Made by a program: the position numbers and the translations under genes | The notes under the pieces: model-generated | Told to the model about the DNA's origin: nothing | The model's input: only the letters and a program-made list of their open reading frames with translations | Database searches by the model: none | From: Kiritimatiellia bacterium | Lineage (GTDB): Bacteria > Verrucomicrobiota > Kiritimatiellia > UBA8416 > SLMC01 | Direction: 5' to 3' | Length of the DNA stretch: 8,502 nucleotides | Assembly: GCA_007133745.1 (NCBI GenBank) | Contig: SLMC01000244.1 | Coordinates: forward strand, 1 to 8,502 | In this document: one piece after another, positions 1 to 5,056 of the stretch | How positions within the stretch are numbered: the first letter of the stretch is position 1 | How the letters are laid out: every line of letters starts with the position of its first letter

Positions 1-7
1 ACGAGCG

Positions 8-25
8 CACGAACCCACGTTCCAC
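8..25 (-). repeat. Short repeat just downstream of gspG
   Basis: On the + strand this reads CACGAACCCACGTTCCAC. It lies 4 bases beyond the gspG stop in the direction of transcription. Near-identical 18-mers lie downstream of gspF (1048-1065) and gspE (3347-3364). The preceding bases (2-17) are two units of the octamer family NNAACNYA seen in the spacers, the first of them imperfect. Function unknown; there is no T tract, so it does not look like a standard intrinsic terminator. Confidence 0.6.
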
Positions 26-29
26 GCTC

Positions 30-443
30 TCACTCCTCGTGTCGGCTGACGACATCGTCCTCGCTCCCGTCCCGACCGTCGGGTCCGACGGACCACACGT
101 CGAAGGGCTCGTTCCCGCGCGTACCCGGATGCCGATAGCGATAGGGGTGGCCCCAGGGGTCTATCGGGAGCCGATCGATAAACGGTTCGGTCCAATCCTT
201 GGATTTGGCCGGGGGCGCCAGCAGAACGGCCAGCCCTTCCTCCGATGTCGGATAGCGGTTCATGTGCAGGCGGTACAACTTGACCGCCAGCTCGATGTTC
301 GCGATATCGTGCCGGGCAATCCGGCGCTTCGCCGCGTCGGACGCCGGCATCAGGCGCGGCAGCACCATGCCGGCCAAAGCCGCAATGATAATGACCACCA
401 CCATCAGCTCGATCAACGTAAACGCCTGTCGTCCATGTTTCAC
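30..443 (-). CDS. gspG: Type II secretion major pseudopilin GspG
   Basis: The 137-residue product is the expected size for GspG, the main subunit of the periplasmic pseudopilus that drives type II secretion. Residues 1-7 are a short positive leader (MKHGRQA). Residues 8-12 (FTLIE) carry the conserved Glu at +5 of the mature protein, followed by a hydrophobic helix to about residue 28 that anchors it in the inner membrane before assembly. The prepilin peptidase site has Ala7 at -1 instead of the usual Gly. The C-terminal half has the GspG signature: PTSEEGL near 65-71, DPWGHPYRY at 95-103, and an acidic DGRDGSEDD stretch at 122-130 matching the family's calcium site. The start is GTG (441-443), with GGAGG 7 bases upstream; no in-frame ATG fits better. 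It is separated from gspF by a 654-bp repeat spacer, so it may not be strictly co-transcribed with it. Confidence 0.93.
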   Translation of the reverse strand: MKHGRQAFTLIELMVVVIIIAALAGMVLPRLMPASDAAKRRIARHDIANIELAVKLYRLHMNRYPTSEEGLAVLLAPPAKSKDWTEPFIDRLPIDPWGHPYRYRHPGTRGNEPFDVWSVGPDGRDGSEDDVVSRHEE

Positions 444-457
444 AACGCTTCCTCCCG
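444..457 (-). promoter_or_regulatory. Ribosome binding site of gspG
   Basis: On the minus strand GGGAGGAAGC precedes the GTG start, with the GGAGG core at 451-455 and a 7-base gap. The same ten bases precede atpD. This supports GTG at 443 as the start. Confidence 0.75.
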
Positions 458-508
458 TTCAGATGTTCAATGTTCAATGTTCGATTTGGAAACACCTCAT
501 ATAAGAGC

Positions 509-545
509 AACTACGAAACACGCGAAAAGCGCGAAACAAAGTTTT
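509..545 (+). repeat. A-rich dispersed repeat, inverted copy at 3262-3298
   Basis: It begins AACTACGAAACACGCGAAAA. The reverse complement of 3262-3298 aligns with it over about 34 bases with only a few differences. The two copies bracket gspF and both repeat spacers in opposite orientation. Confidence 0.65.
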
Positions 546-548
546 TCT

Positions 549-646
549 ACAGGGCGGGCTGACGCCCGCAACCCAAGTGTGTGGGTATGTGGGTTTGTGA
601 GTATGTGAGTTTTCACCCACACACTCACGCACCCACACACTCACAA
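549..646. repeat. Octamer-built palindromic repeat, copy 1
   Basis: After a lead containing GGCTGACGCCCGCAACCC, there are four octamers of the form GTGRGTNT, then TC, then four octamers of complementary type (ACYCACNM). The result is a long imperfect palindrome able to fold into a hairpin. A second copy lies at 8421-8502 with two GTGRGTNT octamers instead of four, a difference of exactly 16 bp. This suggests array slippage. Confidence 0.8.
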
Positions 647-706
647 ACAATCACGCCTCCAATTTCTTGTTATTTTCGGCAGGACGGCGTGATTAAGGCG
701 CTAATA

Positions 707-891
707 GGCGGACTGAAAGTCCACCCTACGTTCCACCTTTGCATCCGAGCGGCCCTTCCTCCATCTCCACGCGGAGCGGACGCGCTCCTGACAGGGCGTA
801 GGCCTTGCGAAGCCTGTTCCGCGTCCGGCCTTTCCGGCTCGGGAACAGGCGTCGCTAAAGCTATGCCCTGTCAAGAGCCGAGCCGCTCCAC
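707..891. repeat. Long structured repeat, copy 1 (32-bp inverted arms)
   Basis: It starts with GGCGGACTGAAAGTCC and ends at CCGCTCCAC. The core is a pair of 32-bp arms, 789-820 and 842-873, that are reverse complements at 26 of 32 positions. The outer nine bases (TGACAGGGC/GCCCTGTCA) and inner nine (GCCTGTTCC/GGAACAGGC) are perfect. The spacer between the arms is 21 bp. Copy 2 lies at 2881-3043, and the right half alone at 2701-2759. It has no protein-coding character and no transposase. It could be a miniature mobile element, a REP-like element or a structured RNA. Confidence 0.8.
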
Positions 892-909
892 GAACGCACG
901 CCCCCCCCC

Positions 910-942
910 ATTCCCCTTCCGCGCTTTCCGCGTTTTCCGTGG
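910..942 (+). repeat. 33-bp dispersed repeat, copy 1
   Basis: It begins ATTCCCCTTCCGCG and ends CGTTTTCCGTGG. It matches 3111-3143 at 31 of 33 positions. A weaker relative lies around 2808-2825 and another near 995-1012. It contains an internal near-repeat, TTCCGCG. Confidence 0.75.
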
Positions 943-965
943 CAGAAAAATTCTTCTCTCTTCCA

Positions 966-1059
966 CGAACGTACCAACCCACGAACACACGCCCTCTTCC
1001 CGCGTTTCCGTGGTTCATTCATCCACGAACCTACAAACGTACCAACGCAAGAACACACG
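966..1059 (+). repeat. Two NNAACNYA octamer arrays
   Basis: 966-991 reads as CGAACGTA, CCAACCCA, CGAACACA, CG. 1026-1059 reads as CGAACCTA, CAAACGTA, CCAACGCA, AGAACACA, CG. The period is exactly 8. The AAC core and final A are kept, while positions 1, 2, 6 and 7 vary. Further arrays lie at 3043-3058 and 3079-3102. The units are adjacent with no spacers, so this is not a CRISPR array. Confidence 0.75.
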
Positions 1060-1065
1060 TTCCAC
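1048..1065 (-). repeat. Short repeat downstream of gspF
   Basis: On the + strand this reads CAAGAACACACGTTCCAC. It is the same 18-mer family as at 8-25 and 3347-3364, here 32 bases past the gspF stop. The extended form ACGTTCCACGCTC is shared exactly with 17-29. Confidence 0.6.
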
Positions 1066-1075
1066 GCTCCACGCT

Positions 1076-1097
1076 CTTCGTTGCCTTCTGTTCAAAA
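1076..1097 (+). repeat. 22-bp repeat abutting the gspF stop
   Basis: It begins CTTCGTTGCC and ends TTCAAAA, and is identical over 22 bases to 3240-3261. It ends one base before the gspF stop codon (1098-1100), so on the coding strand it starts immediately after TGA. It may mark the boundary of inserted repeat DNA. Confidence 0.75.
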
Positions 1098-2303
1098 TCA
1101 CAGGCCCGTGCCAATTTCGAAAATGGGCAGCAGCATGGCGGCCACGATGAAGCCGACCACGCCGCCGACGGCGAGAATCAAGATCGGTTCCAGCAGCGAA
1201 CCGACCCATTTGCCGCGATATTCAATCTGTTTCTCGTAGAACGTCGCCAGTTCCCGCAGCGTTTCCTCGATGCGGCCGGTCTCTTCGCCGACCCCCACCA
1301 TATTGGCGGCCAGCGGCGGGAAAAAGCGCGACGCCTTGAAGCCGTCGGCCAAGGCCCCGCCCTGCTGCACCACGCCGATGCGGACAGTCTCCAGCTCCTC
1401 GCGCAACGCGGTATTGGCCATGGTGTCGCCGGCCAGAAGCAAGGCGCGGTTGATCGGGATGCCCGCGTCCAACAGCAGCGCCAGCGTGCGGGCGCAGCGC
1501 ACCATGTCGGCCTCCAGCACGAAATGGCGCAGCGCCGGTATGCGCAGCCGCAGGCGATCCATGAAAAGGCGCCCTTTCTCCATGGCGGACAGGCGCGCTA
1601 CAATCGCCGCAGCCAGAACGGCCAGCAACAGGGGCCAATGCCAGTATTCTCCCATAAAATCGGTGATGGCGATCAGGATGCGGGTCGGCAGGGGAAGCTG
1701 TCGGAACCCGTCGAACAGCCGCACGACACGCGGCATGAAAAACGCCAGCAGCACGAACACCGTCGCCGCGCCCACCGCCAGAATCAGGCCCGGATAGGCG
1801 AGCGCCGCCTGAATTTTGCGGCGCGATTCCTCGTCCTTCTCGCGCTCGTCGGCCAGCCGCGCGAGGACATCGTCCAGCGCGCCGGCCGATTCGCCCGCCC
1901 GCGCCATATTCGTGTACAGCGGCGAAAACAGTTCGGGCCAATCGGCGCAGACATCGGAAAAGGCCTTGCCGTCCCGTATGGCGGCGGCCATGGCCTGGAT
2001 CGCCTTGCGGAACCGGCGGTTGTCCGTCTGTTCGCTCACGATGGACAACGCCCGCAGAATGGGCACGCCGGCGCGGAGCAAGCTGGCCAACTGCCGCGAA
2101 AAAAGCGTGACGTCGCGGCGCCCGACCCGCCCGAGCCGACGCGGTCGGCCTCCGCCCCGATCCGTCTCCTTTTCCCGAACGCGTAGCGGGCTGCACCCCA
2201 TGGATTCCAGACGCGCCAGAACGGCGGCTTCCGACTCCGCCTCCATTTCGCCCTCTACCCGACGGTCGGGACCCTGCTTAGCCTTGTACGAAAACACCGG
2301 CAT
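1098..2303 (-). CDS. gspF: Type II secretion inner-membrane platform protein GspF
   Basis: The product has 401 residues, typical for GspF/PilC, the polytopic platform protein that links the cytoplasmic ATPase GspE to pseudopilus assembly. The N-terminus MPVFSYKAKQ is characteristic. Two related cytoplasmic domains are visible. The first, at about 65-165, contains SRQLASLLRAGVPILRAL and GESAGALDDVLARLA. The second, at about 265-360, contains ARTLALLLDAGIPINRALLL and GEETGRIEETLRELA. Membrane segments lie at about 169-191, 222-236 and 369-393, giving the usual three. The protein ends PIFEIGTGL, a normal family terminus. The ATG at 2301-2303 has AGGAGG 10 bases upstream. It is isolated from gspE by 1118 bp of repeats and from gspG by 654 bp, so it probably relies on read-through or on a local promoter I cannot identify. 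Confidence 0.95.
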   Translation of the reverse strand: MPVFSYKAKQGPDRRVEGEMEAESEAAVLARLESMGCSPLRVREKETDRGGGRPRRLGRVGRRDVTLFSRQLASLLRAGVPILRALSIVSEQTDNRRFRKAIQAMAAAIRDGKAFSDVCADWPELFSPLYTNMARAGESAGALDDVLARLADEREKDEESRRKIQAALAYPGLILAVGAATVFVLLAFFMPRVVRLFDGFRQLPLPTRILIAITDFMGEYWHWPLLLAVLAAAIVARLSAMEKGRLFMDRLRLRIPALRHFVLEADMVRCARTLALLLDAGIPINRALLLAGDTMANTALREELETVRIGVVQQGGALADGFKASRFFPPLAANMVGVGEETGRIEETLRELATFYEKQIEYRGKWVGSLLEPILILAVGGVVGFIVAAMLLPIFEIGTGL

Positions 2304-2319
2304 GCCCGCCGTCCCTCCT
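2304..2319 (-). promoter_or_regulatory. Ribosome binding site of gspF
   Basis: On the minus strand AGGAGGGAC (core at 2314-2319) precedes the ATG with a 10-base gap. This is slightly long but strong, and it supports the 2303 start. Confidence 0.7.
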
Positions 2320-2336
2320 GCCTCACGCTCTACGCC

Positions 2337-2360
2337 TCGGCCGGGCGAAGTCCCGGCCGA
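2337..2360. repeat. GC-rich hairpin upstream of gspF
   Basis: TCGGCCGGG and CCCGGCCGA form a perfect 9-bp stem around a 6-base loop. It lies 33 bases before the gspF start on the coding strand, next to the ribosome binding site. No T tract follows on either side, so a terminator is unlikely. It may affect the leader of gspF mRNA. Confidence 0.55.
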
Positions 2361-2554
2361 TTCTCGATCCCGCCGGCCTTGCGCCGGTGGTGAAGGAAGT
2401 TGAGAGAGGAGGACGCAGCGCCTCTCCCCTCAACGTTTGCCTCCACCGGCACAAGGCCGACGGGCGGCACGGTGCGCTGTGCGAATGTGCCATTTCATTT
2501 TCCTACGAGAACCGCCTCGCAAACTCAACCGGCCCCAACTGTTCCACATCGTAC

Positions 2555-2603
2555 CCCGCTATCGTTCACCGGAAAGAACGAAGAGACGGTGGACGATAGC
2601 GGG
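2555..2603. repeat. 16-bp inverted repeat with 17-base loop
   Basis: The arms 2555-2570 (CCCGCTATCGTTCACC) and 2588-2603 (GGTGGACGATAGCGGG) are complementary at 15 of 16 positions, and the odd pair is a T/G that would wobble in one RNA strand. The stem is long and GC-rich. It lies about 250 bases upstream of gspF. Without an adjacent T tract it is not a classic terminator. Confidence 0.75.
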
Positions 2604-2700
2604 CGACCCGACTTCGCTCTCCGAGCTACGCCGAGGCGCGCGATTACGGATCACGATCCCGCCGGCCATGCCTTTCCCTCTTCCACAAACACACGAGTTA

Positions 2701-2759
2701 TCCGGCTCGGCAACAGGCGCCGCTAAAGCTATGCCCAGTCAAGAGCCGAGCCGCTCCAC
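2701..2759 (+). repeat. Long structured repeat, truncated copy 3
   Basis: This is the right half only, from TCCGGCTCGG to CCGCTCCAC. It includes the right 32-bp arm (2710-2741) but has no left arm upstream. It is closely similar to 832-891 and 2986-3043. Truncation at the hairpin loop suggests decay or half-element deletion. Confidence 0.75.
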
Positions 2760-2848
2760 GAATTCATCCTCCAGCATGCGCAGCTTGCGGATGGACCCAC
2801 GCTCCCTTTCCCCTTCCGCGCTTCTCGTGCACGGCGTTTCGCCTGCGC

Positions 2849-2904
2849 CGTAGGACCGACTTTCAGTCGGTCTCCTGATGGGCGGACTGAAAGTCCGCCC
2901 TACG
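2849..2904. repeat. Two adjacent hairpins forming a 20-bp inverted repeat
   Basis: 2854-2872 is GACCGAC-TTTCA-GTCGGTC, a perfect 7-bp stem. 2880-2900 is GGGCGGACT-GAA-AGTCCGCCC, a perfect 9-bp stem. The outer 20-mers 2849-2868 and 2885-2904 are also reverse complements at 18 of 20 positions, so either two small hairpins or one large one can form. The second hairpin is the 5' end of long repeat copy 2 and recurs, decayed, at 707-724. Confidence 0.75.
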
Positions 2905-3043
2905 TCCGAGCGGCTCTTCCGTGCCGGCGCGGACGCGCTCCTGACAGGGCGAAGGCCTTGCGAAGCCTGTTCCGCGGCGGGCTCTTCCGGCTCGGCAACA
3001 GGCGCCGCTAAAGCTATGCATGTCAAGAGCCGAGCCGCTCCAC
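2881..3043. repeat. Long structured repeat, copy 2
   Basis: It matches 707-891 along most of its length, with an indel in the segment before the hairpin. The left arm is 2942-2973. The right arm is 2995-3025, one base shorter than in copy 1 and with substitutions near its outer end. The conserved internal block is CGCTAAAGCTATG. Confidence 0.8.
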
Positions 3044-3102
3044 CAACTCACGAACACACGTTCCTCTCCCCTCTTCCACGAACACACCAACATACGAACA
3101 CA
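3043..3102 (+). repeat. NNAACNYA octamer arrays
   Basis: 3043-3058 reads CCAACTCA, CGAACACA. 3079-3102 reads CGAACACA, CCAACATA, CGAACACA. This is the same octamer family as 966-1059, directly following long repeat copy 2 just as octamers follow copy 1. Confidence 0.7.
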
Positions 3103-3110
3103 CCTTCTAC

Positions 3111-3143
3111 ATTCCCCTTCCGCGTCTTCCGCGTTTTCCGTGG
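3111..3143 (+). repeat. 33-bp dispersed repeat, copy 2
   Basis: It matches 910-942 at 31 of 33 positions. It sits in the same order relative to long repeat and octamers as copy 1, suggesting the modules move or duplicate as a block. Confidence 0.75.
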
Positions 3144-3202
3144 TTAAAAAGTCTTCTTCTTTCGCGTCCATTCGCGTGATTAGCGGGCTTTCTTTACTCC
3201 AG

Positions 3203-3233
3203 ACTAAGGACTAAGGACCAAGGACTAAGGACT
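3203..3233 (+). repeat. Heptamer tandem array (ACTAAGG), four units
   Basis: The units are ACTAAGG, ACTAAGG, ACCAAGG, ACTAAGG, then ACT. On the minus strand this reads as CCTTRGT repeats, the same family as CCCTRGT at 8318-8408, in the opposite orientation. Confidence 0.85.
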
Positions 3234-3239
3234 TTCCGC

Positions 3240-3261
3240 CTTCGTTGCCTTCTGTTCAAAA
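3240..3261 (+). repeat. 22-bp repeat, second copy
   Basis: It is identical to 1076-1097. Here it is followed by the inverted copy of the A-rich repeat (3262-3298) instead of by a gene. Confidence 0.75.
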
Positions 3262-3298
3262 CTCTTTTTTTCGCGTTCTTTCGCGCATTTCGTAGTTT
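3262..3298 (-). repeat. A-rich dispersed repeat, inverted copy
   Basis: This is the reverse complement relative of 509-545, sharing CTACGAAA, CGCGAAA and a final GCGAAA block. Confidence 0.65.
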
Positions 3299-3306
3299 CT
3301 GAAGAT

Positions 3307-3345
3307 CGACTAAGCGGTTCGACTAAGTGTGGCAACTAAGTGTTC
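3307..3345 (+). repeat. 13-bp tandem triplicate
   Basis: The three adjacent units are CGACTAAGCGGTT, CGACTAAGTGTGG and CAACTAAGTGTTC. The ACTAAG core is kept and the ends diverge. ACTAAG also resembles the heptamer core nearby. Confidence 0.65.
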
Positions 3346-3346
3346 A

Positions 3347-3364
3347 CACGAACGCACGTTCCAC
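3347..3364 (-). repeat. Short repeat downstream of gspE
   Basis: On the + strand this reads CACGAACGCACGTTCCAC, differing from the gspG copy (8-25) at one base. It lies 57 bases past the gspE stop. Confidence 0.6.
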
Positions 3365-3387
3365 TTTCAACGCTCCACAAGGAGGCG

Positions 3388-3407
3388 TTAGCCCCTAGCC
3401 CCTAGCC
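3388..3407 (+). repeat. Short CCCTAGC heptamer run
   Basis: Two to three heptamers of CCCTAGC type lie 14 bases beyond the gspE stop. They are related to the CCCTRGT array upstream of atpG. Confidence 0.6.
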
Positions 3408-3421
3408 ACCGCCCGCGGTCC

Positions 3422-5056
3422 TCAGAGGCATGTCACGCGCATGACTTCCTCGGGGGTGGTCAGCCCCTGAACCGCCTTGTCTTCGCCATCTTCGGCCAGG
3501 GTCTTCATGCCCAGCGCATTGGCTTGACGACGAATTTCGGGTGCGGACGCCTTGCGCAGAACAAGGGACTGAACATCTTCTTTCATGGGCAGAAACTCGG
3601 CGATGGCGATACGGCCCTTGAATCCGCTCTGGTTGCATGCGCGGCAGCCGCGTCCGCGGAAACGGCGTCCGTCTTTTGTTTCGTAAGATTCCTTGCAGAC
3701 CTCGCATACGAGCCTGACAAGCCGTTGAGCGATGAACATGCGCACGGTAGAGGCGATCAGATAGGGATCGATGCCCATATCGATCAGCCGCGCGGCGGCG
3801 GCGGCGGCATCGTTGGTATGCAGCGTACTCAGCACCAGATGCCCGGTCATGGCGGTTTGCACGGCGATTTCGGCGGTTTCCCGGTCGCGCACCTCGCCGA
3901 CCATCATGATGTCCGGGTCGTGCCGCAGCATGCTGCGCAAGGCGCGGGCGAAGGTCAGGCCGATTTTGGGCGCGATCTGGGTTTGGGTCACGCCGCTCAA
4001 TTCGTACTCGACCGGATCCTCGATCGTGATGATTTTGCGGTCGCGGCTGTTGAGTCGGCTCAGACAGGCGTAGAGGGTCGTGCTCTTGCCGCTGCCGGTC
4101 GGGCCGGTCACGAACACGATGCCGTGCGGCGCGGCGATCTGTTCCTCGAGCATGGCGCGGTGCCGCTCGGAAAAACCTAGCGTATCGAGATTGAAGAGCA
4201 TGGCGGACGGCAGAATGCGGATGACGACATCCTCGCCGTGCAGCGTCGGCACGATCGAAACGCGGAGATCGTAGGTTTGCCGGCCGACCGTCACCCGCGC
4301 GCGTCCGTCCTGGGGCAGGCGCCGTTCGACAATGTTCAAGCCCGCCATCAGCTTCACGCGCGAGACAATGGCCGGGTAGAGCAGCTTCATGTTGCCGGAA
4401 ACAGGCGTATCGTACAGCGTGCCGTCGATCCGGCGCCGGGCGGCGATGCCGGCGCGGTTCACCTCGAAATGCAGGTCGGTGGCCCGGTCGGCAATGGCCT
4501 GCTGCAGCAACTGGTTCACCAGCTTCACGACGGAGGCGTCTTCGGCCTGTTTTTCGAGATCGTGCGACTCTTCCAGCGGCGCGACCTGAATCGCGTCGGC
4601 GGACGTGGCCAGGATGCGTTCCACCGTATCCGCACCCACCCCGTAGTGTTGACGCAACGCCTTGAGGATGTCCGACCGACAGGCCAGAACCCGCTCCACG
4701 CGATAGCCCAGCGTCGCCTCGATATCCTCGACGGACGCCAGGTTCAGCGGATTGGACACCGCCAGCGTCAAGACCCCGGCCTCGAGCGCGACGGGCATCA
4801 CCCCGTAATGGGACGCCAGCTTCGCGGACACCGCCGCCACGGCGGCCGGGGTCAGGACCAGCTCGTCCAGCCGCACCAGCGGCAGACCGTACTGCTCCGC
4901 CTGCACGGCCAGGACATCCTGTTCGGACACGAACCCGTCGGCGACCCAGACCTCCTGCAGCGAACGGTGCGTACGGGCCGCCGTTTCCCGGGCCCGCTCG
5001 CTCTCGGTCTCGGAAAGGAGTCCGCGACGCATCAGTTGTTCCTCGATACGCGTCAT
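3422..5056 (-). CDS. gspE: Type II secretion assembly ATPase GspE
   Basis: The 544-residue cytoplasmic AAA-type ATPase powers pseudopilus assembly. Residues 1-140 form the GspE/MshEN-type N-terminal domain, which in relatives contacts the inner-membrane platform. The core starts near 190 (ATDLHFEVN) and continues with RRIDGTLYD at 208-216. Walker A is GPTGSGKS (318-325), the Asp box is IEDPVEY (345-351), Walker B is DPDIMMVGEVRD (380-391) with catalytic Glu388, and the His box is TGHLVLSTLHTND (404-416). Cys451, Cys454, Cys471 and Cys474 form the CxxC...CxxC zinc module typical of GspE and many PilB proteins. PilB is the main alternative; a neighbouring GspG-type pseudopilin favours GspE. The start codon overlaps the atpD stop as ATGA (5053-5056), and the upstream GGGAAAA is only a weak ribosome binding site. 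Translation therefore probably depends on ribosomes finishing atpD. The gene is isolated from gspF by a repeat spacer. Confidence 0.95.
   Translation of the reverse strand: MTRIEEQLMRRGLLSETESERARETAARTHRSLQEVWVADGFVSEQDVLAVQAEQYGLPLVRLDELVLTPAAVAAVSAKLASHYGVMPVALEAGVLTLAVSNPLNLASVEDIEATLGYRVERVLACRSDILKALRQHYGVGADTVERILATSADAIQVAPLEESHDLEKQAEDASVVKLVNQLLQQAIADRATDLHFEVNRAGIAARRRIDGTLYDTPVSGNMKLLYPAIVSRVKLMAGLNIVERRLPQDGRARVTVGRQTYDLRVSIVPTLHGEDVVIRILPSAMLFNLDTLGFSERHRAMLEEQIAAPHGIVFVTGPTGSGKSTTLYACLSRLNSRDRKIITIEDPVEYELSGVTQTQIAPKIGLTFARALRSMLRHDPDIMMVGEVRDRETAEIAVQTAMTGHLVLSTLHTNDAAAAAARLIDMGIDPYLIASTVRMFIAQRLVRLVCEVCKESYETKDGRRFRGRGCRACNQSGFKGRIAIAEFLPMKEDVQSLVLRKASAPEIRRQANALGMKTLAEDGEDKAVQGLTTPEEVMRVTCL

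Larger units (their letters stand above)
444..1097. other. Repeat-rich spacer between gspF and gspG
   Basis: These 654 bases hold no gene I can support. The open frames here are short, lack ribosome binding sites and homologous domains, and run through repeats. From low to high coordinates the spacer holds: the gspG ribosome binding site; a short motif run at 465-480 (repeated ATGTTCA); an A-rich repeat at 509-545 whose inverted copy is at 3262-3298; an octamer palindrome (549-646); a long repeat with a 32-bp stem (707-891); a shared 33-mer (910-942); two octamer arrays (966-991, 1026-1059); and a 22-mer abutting the gspF stop (1076-1097). I see no clear promoter for gspG, although one would be needed if transcripts from gspF do not cross the hairpins. 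Confidence 0.7.
2304..3421. other. 1.1-kb repeat-packed spacer between gspE and gspF
   Basis: I find no gene in these 1118 bases. The open frames on either strand lack domains and ribosome binding sites and cross repeat units. From low to high coordinates the spacer holds a GC hairpin (2337-2360), a 16-bp inverted repeat (2555-2603), a partial long repeat (2701-2759), paired hairpins (2849-2904), a full long repeat (2881-3043), octamers (3043-3102), a 33-mer (3111-3143), heptamers (3203-3233), a 22-mer (3240-3261), an inverted copy of the A-rich repeat (3262-3298), a 13-bp triplicate (3307-3345), the 18-mer (3347-3364) and heptamers (3388-3407). The 2361-2550 stretch shows only weak local hairpins, for example GCCGG-type arms near 2374-2388. 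Confidence 0.7.

Noticed and set aside
701..1018. Minus-strand 105-residue frame, with similar frames at 2739-3026 and 2863-3171
   Set aside because: The similar peptides arise because the frames read through copies of the same structured repeat. Frame length and ends are not conserved between copies, so coding is unlikely.
939..2186. 415-residue open frame on the + strand
   Set aside because: It is antisense to gspF for most of its length, begins in repeats, has Gln/His/Arg-rich composition typical of a shadow of a GC-rich gene, and has no recognisable domain.
2337..2360. Intrinsic terminator before gspF
   Set aside because: The stem is good, but no T run follows on either strand, and it sits beside the gspF ribosome binding site.
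2387..2853. Small + strand frames of 70-138 residues in the gspE-gspF spacer
   Set aside because: They overlap each other in different frames, cross the inverted repeat and the truncated long repeat, and have no domains.
3408..3419. Intrinsic terminator after gspE (ACCGC-CC-GCGGT)
   Set aside because: The stem is five pairs with a two-base loop, and no T tract follows on the coding strand.
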